From positions 1 through 64,000 of the forward strand of contig CABTYO010000003.1 in NCBI GenBank assembly GCA_902489075.1: DNA of 64,000 bases, given 5' to 3'. This stretch comes from an uncultured Faecalicatena sp. Lineage in GTDB: Bacteria; Bacillota; Clostridia; Lachnospirales; Lachnospiraceae. The notes beneath the pieces are model-generated. The model saw only the letters and a list, made by a program, of their open reading frames with translations. It made no database searches and was not told the origin of the DNA. The position numbers were made by a program, and so were the translations under genes. Positions within the stretch are counted from its first letter, which is position 1, and the number at the start of each line of letters is the position of its first letter. Below are positions 10,801-19,822 of the stretch, piece by piece.

Positions 10801-13800
10801 ACAGAACCATCAGGAGATAAAAGTTTTACATATAATGTGACGGGGAAGGATGCGAAGACGGCTGGCAATGTTAAGAACAGCCTGAAATCCTACTCTGTAA
10901 CGTTTCATAAGCAGGACCAGGATAAAAATCCATTGTCAGGGATAGAATTTAATGTCTACCGACGAAATGACGGGACGATTGGGATGGATGGAACAGGAAT
11001 GAAAGTGGTTCCGTGTTCTGATGTGAACACTTATTATCAATACCAGCCGCTCACCAGCGGAACAAAAGAAGATGGGACATTTACCACACCGGTAACAGAT
11101 GATAAGGGAGTTCTGGAGATCAAGAACCTGCCTTACGGTGATTATCTGCTTGTGGAAAATACCGAGGGAGGCAATCTTCAGGAACGTTACGGAAGCCCGG
11201 CAGTCCATATTTCCATTGGGAAGGACGACAAGATCACGGTTTTGATGACTCATAACTTTGAAGGTCAGTTACTGTCAGACGGTCACTATGATAACTTACT
11301 GCCAGATACGGACAAAGGATGGAGCAGTTTACCGGAAAACAAAGGAAATTATGATATTGTAAATCAGAAGCAGCATATCTTTGTCCAGATCCATAAGGTG
11401 ACTGGTAATGAGAAGGCCGATCAGACGCTTGATTCAGCTCAGGCTCAGGATATGGCAGGCGTGCGGTTTGCAGTCTATGAAGGCAGTCAGGCACAGGGAA
11501 CACCTTATCTGACCCTGGAGACGAACAGCGAAGGCGCGTTTGAGGCCAATGCAGACGGTGCATATCAGGATGCAGGCGACCCGAATGTGTCCAGACATCT
11601 CTGGGCAGGGAAGACATACACGATAAAAGAAATATCAGCGCCGGAAGGATTCGATATGGTTTCCGGTGCAGATGATACAAAAACCGCTGCCGTCATCGGC
11701 GGAACATCTGCCGGACAGGGTGATACCTTCTATATCTGGAGAGACAAAGATCAGGTGAAGGCGGATCATGTGAAAGCAGGAGCCGATGTACCAAAAGACC
11801 ACCTTTTTGTAAATGCATACAGCCGCGGAAATATGGCTCTGACCAAGGTGGATGCAGAGGATGGAAACATCAGGATAGAGGGAGCCGAATTCCAGTTAAA
11901 GGTCAAAGATGAGGGCTCAGACAAGGGAAGAGTGGCAGCTATCCTCAAGGATTCAGGAAATGGGAAATATACCCTTGCACCTGTCCCTGATACCATCCTT
12001 TCAAAAGTAACTCAGAAGGAAATGGAGAACGGTCTGAAGGCCGATTATCTCTATAATGCAGGTACGAAAGAGGCGCCGGATTACCGGATACTGACAGGAA
12101 CATATACAATAGAAGAGACGAAAGTTCCAGATGGTTATATAAAGGCAGATCAGATCTGTAAAGATAATACAATAGAAGTCTCTGCATCAGGAAACCGTGA
12201 CATTCAGATCACTCTGGAAGAAGATGCAGTCCGCTTAAAGCTTGTAAAAAAGGCTGCGGATACGGGTGCAGAATTAAGTGGTGCACAGTTTACCGTAACA
12301 GGAAGGTTCAAGGATGACAAGGACAAGAAAGATGCGGTAAAGACACTGGAACAGGCAAACAGCCAGAGAGCATTTCTGACAGGTGAGACTTATATCCTGC
12401 ATGAGAAAACAGCACCTTATGGATTCCTTGCAGGGGAAGATATAGAGGTTGGATTTAACGAAAAAGGTGAGGCCGGGATCCTGTCATTGACACAGAACGA
12501 TCCGGCGCATCTGGATGCTCAGGACAGCAGAAAGCAGACCATTATTTACGCAGATGAGCCTCTTGATATTCAGCTTCTCAAAACAGACGAAACTGATCAG
12601 CCGCTGGCAGGTGCAGTCTTCACATTAACAGGAACATTTGTCAAAGACGGCGTGCTGGAGAGTACAGAGCGTGAACTGACTGTGACCAGTGAGGAAAAGA
12701 GCATTTCCCTGACCAGAGCTTTGAACGAGTCTCTCAAGACAACGGGAATGAATCTTGCACAGGGACAGACGTATCAACTGAAAGAAATCAAGGCACCGGA
12801 CGGATATATTCGTGAGAAAGCTGTCATTGGATTTAAATTGACCGCGGATGGAACCATTGAGGAGGCAGACAAGGCCGCATGGAAAGACACCGGATACAGG
12901 ATCGGGAAGGATCAGGATGACAGGGCGGTCATCGTTCAGCTGAAAAACGAGCCAACCGCATTCGCATTGAAGAAGACATCAGATTCCGGACAGCCTCAGA
13001 AAGGTGTAGAATTTACCATTACGCCGAAGGATGGAAGTTCCTTCCTGGATGCAGAAAAGAAGGAATTAAAGCTTACAACAGGGGCGGAAGGAACAGCAGA
13101 AGTTTCAGGTCAGCTGAAACATGGAAATACGTACACAGTACATGAAGAAAAGGCACTGCCTGGATATCACTACGCGGCAGATTTTGAGATTTCCGTGGAT
13201 GAAGACGGTGTTGTAAAGGCAGGAGAGATCATCGTGAGTTCCAGGGCACCATATGCAGTTGTGGACAAAGCGCTGGATATCCGTATCTGCAAAAAGGATG
13301 ATACGGGCAGAGAAATCCAGGGGATTGCATTTACTCTGACAAAAGAGAATGCAGACCCGAAAGAAACCTGGAGCCTGAAATCAAATGCAGACGGTCTGTT
13401 AGAAGTGACAGACAGCAAAGGAAATAAGACAGCAGACCTGGCGTCTGTTTTAGAGGCCGGACAGAGTTATGTACTGAGTGAAGAGGTGAAAGATGCATCG
13501 CCATATGCAGCGCTTCAAGCACCTGTAAAGATTCAGATCAGCCGGGAAGGCCGGATCGTGGAGGAAAGCCTTAAGACCGATAATCCAGTGCTTAAGGATT
13601 GGATTACACTGAATCAGGATGGTCTGACACTGGAAATCAGAAATGACAGGACCGAACTGAACATTCAGAAGGCGGACCAGAATGGTCAGCCGCTGGAAGG
13701 TGCCAGGCTTGGCATTTACAGCGATGATCAGGGCACTTTAGGCAGCCTTGTAGTACTGGATGGCAGGGAACTGAAATGGTTCAGTGAAGCGGGCAGGGCG

Positions 13801-16293
13801 TTCCATATGAGAGGTCTGCCGACGGGGATTTACTGGCTGAAAGAAACAGGAGCACCGACCGGATATGTGACAGCAGATCCGATCCAGTTCGAGTTGAAGA
13901 GTGACAATACAATAGAGATCAAAAACCAGACGGGCAAAGTGGAAGGCACCACCATCACTATGACAGATGAACAGGTGATTGGCGCATTTACAGTGGTGAA
14001 GACACAGAGCGAAACCAACACACCAGTGGAGGGAGCAGTCTTTGCGCTCTATCAGCAGACCGGTGAGAATCCGGCTGACACAGATGAGCTCCTTGCAGAA
14101 GGAATCACGACGAAAGCGGATGGAACATGGAGTTCTGAGAACTCCGATATCCAGAGGCTGGATGATTCTGCAAAGACACTGGGAGATGGCCTTACCTACG
14201 GCAGATATTATCTGAAAGAAATGAGTACGCCGGATGCATATCAGTTAGATACCACCCCGATTACATTTACCATCGAGGGCAGACAGTCAGGGGATGCAGT
14301 GATCCAGCCGGATGTGAAGACAGTCAGGGCAGAGAATGCAGCCTACAGCCGGGAACTCAAAGTGGAGAAACAGGACAGGGAAGACCAGAGTATTCTTGAG
14401 GGTGCAGTATTCATCCTGACACGGATCAAGGATGCGAAGGGAAATGAAGTGGCAGAGGATGCCGCAGAGGCAGTTACAGACAGTACCGGAACGGCAGTAT
14501 TTACCATTGCAAAGAAAGGGACCTACAGGCTCGCTGAGATCAAGGCGCCGAACGGATATGCAGACGCATCAGTGGAGGCTCCGGTTTATGAAAAAGAATT
14601 TACAGTAGACGATGATACAATATCCTCTGTTCTTCTGGAGGCAGACACCGTGAAAAATGTGGTTGCCAACGAGCGCAAGACAGGAACCCTGACATTAACC
14701 AAACAGGACGGTCTTGACGGGCAGGAACTGGACAATGTGATCTTCACACTCTACCGGAAAGATGGAGAGGACAGCTTCCAAAAGGCAGGCGAGTTTGCTA
14801 CCGGTAACAGTTACGTAAGAACTGCTGACCAGGAGTGGGAAGGACAGCCGGATGAGGCAGGAAAGCTGATGGTTGCCGGACTTCCATGGGGAACCTACTA
14901 TATTGAAGAGACCTCACCACTGGATGGATATGTGACGAACGATACCAGGTTTGAATTCCATATCGGAAGATATGAATCAGACATCGTACTGAGTGTTGAC
15001 CAGGGCGTGATCACGAATACCCAGACAGAGATACAGTTCTACAAGTCCGGGCTTTATAATGAGAGCTGTTCGGACACCGCAGTCGGAGCACCATCTCCGG
15101 ATGCAGCTAAGAGAATGGAAGGCGTAACATTTACCGCCTATACAGACCCGGATGCCACGGCTTCATCCAAAGTGGCAGAGGCAGTCAGCGATGCAGATGG
15201 AAAAGTGGTATTTAAGAAATTAGCCATTGGTACCTATTACATCAGGGAAACAGCGTTGCCGGATACGGCAGTGGCAGAGCACTATAAACTGGATGAGAAG
15301 ACCTATGTTGCAGTGCTTGACCAGAACGGGCAGTTTGCCGGACTGAAACGGATGGACGGAACCGATGTGGCAGATAATACGGTGATCAATGATGTGGAGC
15401 GGACGGATATCGTGATCGAGAAAGTAGACGAGAAGAATCCGGACCGGAAACTGCCGGGATCTACCTATGGATTGTTCAAACGTGTTTCCCATGTAACACG
15501 CATCTCTGCACTTGCACTGTCAGACGAAATCGGAAAGAACGAAACAGGAAAAGACGACTGGGTGCAGATCGCACAGGCAACAACCGATGAGAAGGGAATT
15601 CTCAAATTTACGGGGGTTCTGATGGACACCGAATATCAGATCCGCGAGCTGATCGCGCCGGACGGCAGTTATGTATCAGGAAAACCACTGACCATTTCCT
15701 TTAAAGTGGAAAATGGCAAAGCCGTGATTCAGTCCTTTGATGACGGAGAAGGTACCACAGAGGTAGACCCTGAGACAGGTGAAATCGTCTGGAAGGAACC
15801 ACAGGTAGAAGTGGAATTTTCCAAGAAGGATGAGGAAGGAAAGCTGCTTAGCGGTGCAAAACTGGAAGTACAGGATGCAGAGGGCAATGTGATCGAATCC
15901 TGGACATCAGAGGCAGACAAGACATATACTTCCTATGGAAAATTAGTGATCGGAAAGACATACTATCTGGTAGAGAAAGAGGCGCCGGATGGATATAAGA
16001 TCGCAGATCCGGTGGAATTTACTATACCGGTGGAGACGGTAGGACCGAATGAGAACAAGGTAATCCATGTAGAAATGATTGATCAGAAGATTCCGGTGAA
16101 AGAGGAACCAGATACGAAGCCGGGAACGGGTGACAAGACGGATAAAGTGGAGAAGCCGGATACGCCGTTGAAAAAGCTGGTGGAAAAAGTCAGGACAGGA
16201 GATTATACGAATATCTGGGCTTATATCCTCATGCTGGCTGCAGCAATGGCTGTGATCATCGGTGCGGTGGTCTATAAGAAAAAACGGAAATAA
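4825..16293 (+). CDS. Giant multi-CnaB cell-surface protein (adhesin/stalk)
   Basis: A 3822-residue surface protein. Order: signal peptide (cleavage probably after VVLA, residue about 36); Gln/Asp/Glu-rich linker (about 37-135) with 15-bp coding repeats; a folded domain (about 137-310); a second hydrophilic linker (about 311-380); then four or more adhesin-type modules with lines such as ITYTVKVEAL...LVTDTL and LTWQVEVNP...VITDTLP (about 600-1450); then about 18 SpaA/CnaB-like modules (about 1460-3760), each ending in a G-x-Y-x-(L/I)-x-E strand followed by APxGY-like loops (for example YTLKEITPPEGY, YQLKEIKAPDGY). CnaB modules commonly form internal Lys-Asn isopeptide bonds and make stiff stalks. 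The C-terminus has VRTGD, a membrane segment (WAYILMLAAAMAVIIGAVVY) and KKKRK: a wall-sorting layout without a canonical LPxTG. I chose ATG 4825 because GAGGGAGG lies just upstream; ATG 4801 has none. No sortase gene is in the window. Confidence 0.95.
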   Translation: MFNKYYKEAKRRVMPFILILAMLMQTGMGNVVLASDMSENPDRGQTESTVEQNKESGQTDQGTGAVPAGADASGQPGGQEAREPSGQEAKDQETKDQAAKDQETKDQEASGQEQNDVQAGSPDVDENQNAANGESVPVDWTQKKEMFRLSLDQIVYQENDQQPVTVKSVENRLDLSGLQTDTLKSQELFVRFEFDQAKMTEQLKAGDTFSFYVPREYIKLTDSGAQTAAFVCSREGYEAEPSEIRDTENFGTYVIKDNTVTVTVTEIPASGNLFGVIPLKFEWNQKNLTAEGTICELSFQDGITTQIQVPKKTQEPEAEQTEADSSQTDQKKSDQVSDDQKDAGKAESSQKEHIQKAQQPDETVSSTDSGEKAEDTEKKEGGDGNILKRFYRSIVNFFIGGSERASQNYAGGHSFSHTYSAEDLPDGFRQVKLTVSNRNGGYQTDDDLRVNFKFHIMLDEDYLYTTMENEIMQRADYPVQGNLSDSEYEAKMVEYLNQLEAAGELPVLNYSYDLGEDFSGYSSQDIIDLTDSSGAHCGTVVVQDGAITFHFDGSCYFYDDIIASVSMEAELNQVAVSQDPIDVAFGDHGELIHQSAGSIDGGSGGTEDHNYSITKEAPMRVTNSEITYTVKVEALKEGKTLNGLLVTDTLAEGLELKSVTYGDKELNAPTDYKYDQASRTFTYQFKDLNNQITAAEFTLTAGLIEEEYQKVIDSGAIDRSFVNQAELKEKEDQPPLEVSDEVTTNMKFTFLSKEGQEEQLNGTRYSWTITANTQLPYLEYGYLVDTLCFTDHQYDFERGITVHTQKGDIVYTKEDISLVTGGIEWESLTAEGLQQFITDNGITGPFYYLYDSTDKNPFFEDETATPDEPEYKQMAVLVLPFTQNDGWTGTVTQEPLRIKYFTDLNLHGLSVDDYLLKVKATPDLNPKITNLAALLWHNEGGKGPGPHLPEKVDWDKTGSSDVKAMSKKGVSYNEKTQELTWRMDVNRYGASLKNVVIEDVLPDAYALDVNDDLTVNMRKYNQISMTEEADSPITLTKVQSIDPANIKPGTYTISENAVGKKVITMALGDLVSWENGAAVPYCCVLDFKLKLIDPTYLAVQSEDQTVSNQAKITAKLNGKPFEDQTEGSIKAPNHLIDKTAVGSYNYQNHELTWQVEVNPNKLPIKNAVITDTLPQNISGESLKDTKWTDLLDIKKNGQSLGETEKKGLIDNPTVNGQKITFKFKNEITDTYSFTFASKVMDAWIKAHQDEIAADGFATVENLAQLDGTIYGTSITGAKDTAEHTVDHMKVGKSGVYNAEEGTIAWTVLMNVDQADISGMHLVEDLTKDGNAGIHELDMNSIKVETVQIDENGSVADQSANEVSNPDLRSIDAGADPSKLPDARGFAFYIPSGSPDHQTYRITFTTELLSGAPSGDLIQNKVYLNRADDGKYDESNPSDGGYDGNFDADHMVTKSTRPRVTMTKASGNSVDLNVQDKNLLLEEAKFLLTAYTFNTNAANTITLEEEVARYNKDRITDGSGDALFLNIKAKSSTGQPLVYQLVETEAPKGYQKTKPTYIVFTDDTTTDYTKFTQVTDKSGNVNDTLTVDTNYFIRKATSDKAEETMADLMLTDKPVNSNFTFGKEVASSVTYDNAGNASYTYTVPAKDSVVFKITWAGKSEGQINTQYVSNDANGNFTIENLDPGTYTLTEVKSPANMTIGAQYKLTVTPNDTTGSCDYQISGNANHNTVLAVKTDGTSQQVIQDGYLLGSFSFTKQVQYEDTPTNGTNPNENRENLGKTAFQLISTSIAESSNPTFTQIKESDGNGKVEFKDIPVGEYILTEGTLTNGTFTEKVDGYVQKDSVKVIVTEKEDQSQKLGTDKAGNPYYGKKTEVTYQKNDSPTDAPDFIKDGVYSNTAIRGTISFTKVADAGNTGLEAFKQENQVLAGAAFGLYRKIGTKTASEPTYTETSGNDGKVVFKDVEFGDYTLKEITPPEGYQAAEQISVSRKDYTVTTEPSGDKSFTYNVTGKDAKTAGNVKNSLKSYSVTFHKQDQDKNPLSGIEFNVYRRNDGTIGMDGTGMKVVPCSDVNTYYQYQPLTSGTKEDGTFTTPVTDDKGVLEIKNLPYGDYLLVENTEGGNLQERYGSPAVHISIGKDDKITVLMTHNFEGQLLSDGHYDNLLPDTDKGWSSLPENKGNYDIVNQKQHIFVQIHKVTGNEKADQTLDSAQAQDMAGVRFAVYEGSQAQGTPYLTLETNSEGAFEANADGAYQDAGDPNVSRHLWAGKTYTIKEISAPEGFDMVSGADDTKTAAVIGGTSAGQGDTFYIWRDKDQVKADHVKAGADVPKDHLFVNAYSRGNMALTKVDAEDGNIRIEGAEFQLKVKDEGSDKGRVAAILKDSGNGKYTLAPVPDTILSKVTQKEMENGLKADYLYNAGTKEAPDYRILTGTYTIEETKVPDGYIKADQICKDNTIEVSASGNRDIQITLEEDAVRLKLVKKAADTGAELSGAQFTVTGRFKDDKDKKDAVKTLEQANSQRAFLTGETYILHEKTAPYGFLAGEDIEVGFNEKGEAGILSLTQNDPAHLDAQDSRKQTIIYADEPLDIQLLKTDETDQPLAGAVFTLTGTFVKDGVLESTERELTVTSEEKSISLTRALNESLKTTGMNLAQGQTYQLKEIKAPDGYIREKAVIGFKLTADGTIEEADKAAWKDTGYRIGKDQDDRAVIVQLKNEPTAFALKKTSDSGQPQKGVEFTITPKDGSSFLDAEKKELKLTTGAEGTAEVSGQLKHGNTYTVHEEKALPGYHYAADFEISVDEDGVVKAGEIIVSSRAPYAVVDKALDIRICKKDDTGREIQGIAFTLTKENADPKETWSLKSNADGLLEVTDSKGNKTADLASVLEAGQSYVLSEEVKDASPYAALQAPVKIQISREGRIVEESLKTDNPVLKDWITLNQDGLTLEIRNDRTELNIQKADQNGQPLEGARLGIYSDDQGTLGSLVVLDGRELKWFSEAGRAFHMRGLPTGIYWLKETGAPTGYVTADPIQFELKSDNTIEIKNQTGKVEGTTITMTDEQVIGAFTVVKTQSETNTPVEGAVFALYQQTGENPADTDELLAEGITTKADGTWSSENSDIQRLDDSAKTLGDGLTYGRYYLKEMSTPDAYQLDTTPITFTIEGRQSGDAVIQPDVKTVRAENAAYSRELKVEKQDREDQSILEGAVFILTRIKDAKGNEVAEDAAEAVTDSTGTAVFTIAKKGTYRLAEIKAPNGYADASVEAPVYEKEFTVDDDTISSVLLEADTVKNVVANERKTGTLTLTKQDGLDGQELDNVIFTLYRKDGEDSFQKAGEFATGNSYVRTADQEWEGQPDEAGKLMVAGLPWGTYYIEETSPLDGYVTNDTRFEFHIGRYESDIVLSVDQGVITNTQTEIQFYKSGLYNESCSDTAVGAPSPDAAKRMEGVTFTAYTDPDATASSKVAEAVSDADGKVVFKKLAIGTYYIRETALPDTAVAEHYKLDEKTYVAVLDQNGQFAGLKRMDGTDVADNTVINDVERTDIVIEKVDEKNPDRKLPGSTYGLFKRVSHVTRISALALSDEIGKNETGKDDWVQIAQATTDEKGILKFTGVLMDTEYQIRELIAPDGSYVSGKPLTISFKVENGKAVIQSFDDGEGTTEVDPETGEIVWKEPQVEVEFSKKDEEGKLLSGAKLEVQDAEGNVIESWTSEADKTYTSYGKLVIGKTYYLVEKEAPDGYKIADPVEFTIPVETVGPNENKVIHVEMIDQKIPVKEEPDTKPGTGDKTDKVEKPDTPLKKLVEKVRTGDYTNIWAYILMLAAAMAVIIGAVVYKKKRK
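5082..5156 (+). repeat. Five 15-bp tandem repeats inside the adhesin gene
   Basis: Units start at 5082, 5097, 5112, 5127 and 5142, each close to CCAGGAAACAAAGGA, and encode (K/T)DQE(T/A)-like pentapeptides. They form part of the flexible linker just after the signal peptide. Being a multiple of three, gain or loss of units would change linker length without shifting frame. Confidence 0.85.
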
Positions 16294-16302
16294 GGAACAG
16301 GA

Positions 16303-16340
16303 AAAGGGCGAAGAAACCGGAAGGAATCTTCGCCCTTTTT
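16303..16340 (+). terminator. Terminator of the giant surface-protein gene
   Basis: AAGGGCGAAGA pairs with TCTTCGCCCTT around an 11-nt loop and ends in TTTTT, 10 nt after the stop codon. Confidence 0.9.
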
Positions 16341-16362
16341 CATGGGCGATACTACGATTCTG

Positions 16363-16371
16363 TGATATAAT
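16363..16371 (+). promoter_or_regulatory. Extended -10 promoter of the AcnX operon
   Basis: TGATATAAT (TATAAT at 16366-16371), 32 nt upstream of the flavoenzyme start. No good -35 hexamer is present. Confidence 0.55.
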
Positions 16372-16403
16372 TATGTGTAATATGTAAGCGAGGAGGAATG
16401 AGA

Positions 16404-18458
16404 ATGGACGCAAGACTGGAACCTTTGTTTACCCCATGGAAGATCGGAAACTGTGAGATCAAGAACCGTATCGTATTAACATCCATGGGCGGAACCAACC
16501 TGTTAGGCTGGATGGAGAAGCACCATTTTGACAAGGAAGGGGCCCGCTTTATTCTGGAAGTGGCAAAGAACAATGCCGGGCTGGTGCTGCCGGGCTGTCA
16601 GCCCGTCTATAACCCGATGTTCGGACAATGGCTGTACAAGAACAAGAAGATGTATGAGGAGTTAAAGAACTGGCTCCCCGAGTTCCACAAGACAGGCGCG
16701 AAGCTGTTCGTCCAGCTGACTGCAGGCTTTGGGCGGTCCTTTACGATCAGCACGATGATGGAGTCTCTCTACACGAATAAGTTCCTGCGTGTGGTTTCGA
16801 AGCCGTTCATGGATCTGGACAAGATCACGGCGACGGCGAGCCCATCCCCGAACCGGTGGTCTGACAAGGTTCCTTCCAGGGAATTAAGAGTGGAGGAAAT
16901 CAAAGAGTATGTGGACGCATTTGCAAAGTGTGCCAGACTGCTCAGGGATGCAGGTGTGGACGGTGTGGAGATCCATGCGGTGCATGAGGGGTACCTGCTG
17001 GACCAGTTTACTCTGAAATACGTGAACCACCGCACCGACGAGTATGGCGGCTCGTTCGAGAACCGCTACCGTTTCCCGGTGGAAATCGTGCAGGCGATCA
17101 AGAAGGAATGTGGAAAAGACTTTCCGGTATCCTTAAGATACAGCGTCCGTTCCATGACCAAGGGGTTCCGTGAAGGGGCTCTTCCGGGGGAAGATTTTCA
17201 GGAGGCAGGCAGAGATATGGAGGAGTCCGAGAAGGCTGCAAAGTATCTTCAGGATGCCGGATATGATATGCTCAACTGCGATAATGGTACCTATGATGCG
17301 TGGTACTGGGCACATCCGCCGATCTATATGCCCAAGAACTGTAATCTTGCGGATGTGGAGCATATCAGAAAGTTTGTGGATATCCCGGTGGTCTGTGCAG
17401 GCAGGATGGATCCGGCAGTGGCGGCAGATTCCATTGCAGCAGGGAAAATCGACGGCGCGGGATTTGCCCGCCAGTTCCTGGCTGACCAGGAGTGGGTCAC
17501 CAAGCTGATGGAAGGAAAAGAGGAGGACATCCGGCCCTGCATCCTGTGCCATAACGGATGCTTTAACATGTGCCATTATAAAGGTGTGCCGAATGACCAG
17601 GATCTTTCAGACAGCCTGCATCTGTCACGCTGTGCCATCAATGCGGAAACGATGCAGTGGGATAAGCATTATATTCAGAAGACTTCATCCCCGAAGACAG
17701 TCCATATCATCGGCGGCGGTATCGGCGGCATGGAGGCGGCCAGAGTCCTGAAATTAAGAGGGCATCACCCTGTGATCCATGAAAAGAGCGGCGTTTTAGG
17801 CGGCACTTTTATCCCGGCGAGTGCGGAATCTTATAAGGATAAGCTCAGGGACCTGCTTGCCTGGTACATAAGACAGATGGAGCTGCTGGGCGTTGAGGTC
17901 CATCTGAATGAAGAAATCAGTGACACTGCACAGTTCGGAAGTGACCCGGTCATCATTGCGACGGGCGCGGCTCCCCGGTATTTGAAGAGCGTACCCGGTT
18001 ATGAGCATATGATCGAGGCCTGTGAGTATCTCAATGGTGCAGAGGTCGGCGAGGTGGTCGCTGTCATCGGAGGAGGTCTGACAGGAAGCGAGATTGCCTA
18101 TGAGCTGGCATTGAAGGGGAAAAAGCCGGTCATTGTAGAGATGAAGGATGACCTGATTTCCCAGAAAGGGGTCTGTCTCGCCAACAGCTCCTACTTACGG
18201 GAGTGGTTCGCACTTCATAAGGTTCCGGTCTATCTGGAGACGACACTCAAAGAGGTCAGAGAAGGTTCTATCATCTGCACGACGAAAGAGGGCAAAGAGG
18301 TGGAGATCCCATGTGACTCTGTCATCAGTTCCGCGGGCTATATTTCCACGCCTCTGGCAGAAGCAGGAAAGAGTGCATATCTGGTCGGAGACTGCAAAAA
18401 GGTAGGGAACTTAAGGACTGTGGTATGGAGCGCATATGAGGCGGCAATGAAAATTTAA
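16404..18458 (+). CDS. OYE/2-enoate-reductase-type flavin oxidoreductase
   Basis: A 684-residue enzyme of the family that includes 2-enoate reductase and the bile-acid enzymes BaiCD/BaiH. Residues 1-360 form an Old Yellow Enzyme FMN barrel (LFTPWKIGNCEIKNRI; HAVHEGYLLDQF...NHRTDEYGGSFENR). A cysteine cluster (CILCHNGCFNMC...C, about 375-410) should bind [4Fe-4S]. The C-terminal half has two dinucleotide motifs, IIGGGIGGMEAA (FAD) and VIGGGLTGSEIA (NADH). The family reduces activated C=C bonds. ATG 16404 is preferred over ATG 16398, which lies only one base after AGGAGG. It is first in an operon with aconitase X and an EamA transporter, so its substrate is probably the unsaturated product of the AcnX dehydratase; that link is inference. 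Confidence 0.9.
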   Translation: MDARLEPLFTPWKIGNCEIKNRIVLTSMGGTNLLGWMEKHHFDKEGARFILEVAKNNAGLVLPGCQPVYNPMFGQWLYKNKKMYEELKNWLPEFHKTGAKLFVQLTAGFGRSFTISTMMESLYTNKFLRVVSKPFMDLDKITATASPSPNRWSDKVPSRELRVEEIKEYVDAFAKCARLLRDAGVDGVEIHAVHEGYLLDQFTLKYVNHRTDEYGGSFENRYRFPVEIVQAIKKECGKDFPVSLRYSVRSMTKGFREGALPGEDFQEAGRDMEESEKAAKYLQDAGYDMLNCDNGTYDAWYWAHPPIYMPKNCNLADVEHIRKFVDIPVVCAGRMDPAVAADSIAAGKIDGAGFARQFLADQEWVTKLMEGKEEDIRPCILCHNGCFNMCHYKGVPNDQDLSDSLHLSRCAINAETMQWDKHYIQKTSSPKTVHIIGGGIGGMEAARVLKLRGHHPVIHEKSGVLGGTFIPASAESYKDKLRDLLAWYIRQMELLGVEVHLNEEISDTAQFGSDPVIIATGAAPRYLKSVPGYEHMIEACEYLNGAEVGEVVAVIGGGLTGSEIAYELALKGKKPVIVEMKDDLISQKGVCLANSSYLREWFALHKVPVYLETTLKEVREGSIICTTKEGKEVEIPCDSVISSAGYISTPLAEAGKSAYLVGDCKKVGNLRTVVWSAYEAAMKI

Positions 18459-18474
18459 GAGGAGGCCGGATAGA

Positions 18475-19752
18475 ATGGAAAAGGTAAAAATGAAACTGTC
18501 ATCTGAGCAGGAGGCAATCCGAAATGGCAGCAGGGGCGAGGTCATGGCAAAGGTGATGGAGACGATGATCCGTTACGGCGAGCTGTTCGGTGCAGAGTCC
18601 ATGGTCCCGATTACCAGCGAGTATAATCATCTGGTCACTTCCTTCGGGCTGAAAGCCCTGGGTCCTGTGTATGACCTGATGCAGAAACTGATCGATGCGG
18701 GATGTGTGTCTTCCCAGAAGTTTACGGCAGACCCGAGGCCGTTGGACAAGAATGTCCCCAGTTCATTTCTGCAGAATTTTGTATTTGATCATTTCATGTA
18801 TACCAGACAGGATTTCTATGAGGAACAGCTGAGGAAGCTGGGACTGCTTGAGAAGGATGCATTTACGTGTATCTGTTATATGGATGAGGTCGGAAATACG
18901 CCGAAGCAGGGAGATGTCCTGTCCTGGTCGGAATCGTCCGCTGTAGTCTATGCCAACTCCGTGCTGGGCGCAAGATGTAACCGGAATTCCGGAATCATTG
19001 ACCTGATGGGCTCTGTGGTTGGTTATGTGCCATATTTCGGACTGCTGACAGATGAGGGAAGGAAGGCCTCCTGGATCGTGGAGATTCGGACTACGAAAAA
19101 ACCGGAGGCTCAGCTGTTAGGTTCCGCCATCGGCATGAAGGTAATGGAGGATGTGCCTTATATCACAGGGCTGGATCAGTGGCTTGGAGAGCTGGACGAG
19201 GATGCAAGGACCTATCTGAAAGATTTCGGCGCTGCGACGGCTTCTAACGGAGCGGTGGGGCTGTATCATGTGGAAGGAATCACACCGGAGGCGGTACAGC
19301 AGAAAAGAGAACTTCTGATCGAGAATCCGAAGGTATATGTGATCGATGACGAAGAGTTACAGCGTGTCTGCGACAGCTACCCGGTCATCTGGAAAAAGAA
19401 AGATGCCAGACCAAAGCTGTGCTTCATGGGCTGTCCTCATATGAGCCTGAACCAGCTGATCAGCTGGACCAAAAGGGTAGAGCAGGGACTGGAGAAGACG
19501 GGGAATCCGAAAGTGACGATCCCGACGGTATTTACAGCCGCCCCGGCAGTGCTTGAGAAGTTCCGGGAGACACCTTATGCAGCCAGGCTTGAAAAGACGG
19601 GTGTGATCGTTTCTTATATCTGCCCGCTGATGTATATGAATAACCCGTTAAGTGAGAGTATGCCGGTGATCACATCCAGCAATAAGCTGCGTACTTATAC
19701 GAGTGCGAGGTACTATACGGATGATGAGATACTGGAAAAAATCACAACGTAA
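18475..19752 (+). CDS. Aconitase X catalytic (large) subunit
   Basis: A 425-residue AcnX large subunit (formerly DUF521). Recognised by the family lines ITSEYNHLVTSFGLKALGPV, SWSESSAVVYANSVLGARCNRNSG, and LCFMGCPHMSLNQLISW. AcnX enzymes are Fe-S dehydratases; characterised members act on cis-3-hydroxy-L-proline (bacteria) or mevalonate 5-phosphate (archaea). The N-terminus begins 17 nt after the flavoenzyme stop with GAGGAGGCC upstream, and the small subunit follows 70 nt downstream, so both subunits come from one transcript. The gene is of usual length and intact. The exact substrate cannot be read from the sequence; cis-3-hydroxyproline is the best precedent. Confidence 0.92.
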   Translation: MEKVKMKLSSEQEAIRNGSRGEVMAKVMETMIRYGELFGAESMVPITSEYNHLVTSFGLKALGPVYDLMQKLIDAGCVSSQKFTADPRPLDKNVPSSFLQNFVFDHFMYTRQDFYEEQLRKLGLLEKDAFTCICYMDEVGNTPKQGDVLSWSESSAVVYANSVLGARCNRNSGIIDLMGSVVGYVPYFGLLTDEGRKASWIVEIRTTKKPEAQLLGSAIGMKVMEDVPYITGLDQWLGELDEDARTYLKDFGAATASNGAVGLYHVEGITPEAVQQKRELLIENPKVYVIDDEELQRVCDSYPVIWKKKDARPKLCFMGCPHMSLNQLISWTKRVEQGLEKTGNPKVTIPTVFTAAPAVLEKFRETPYAARLEKTGVIVSYICPLMYMNNPLSESMPVITSSNKLRTYTSARYYTDDEILEKITT

Positions 19753-19822
19753 CCTGATCAGAAAAACAGCGAAGCGGGTTACGGATATCCGTTTTGACCA
19801 TAGGTAATGGAGGGATCATGTA

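Noticed and set aside
11234..11680. Minus-strand frames inside the giant adhesin gene
   Set aside because: Many such frames occur along this long gene; none has a ribosome binding site or recognisable motif.
16200..16293. Canonical LPxTG anchor in the giant protein
   Set aside because: The motif is VRTGD; only the helix and basic tail match, so I describe it as non-canonical.
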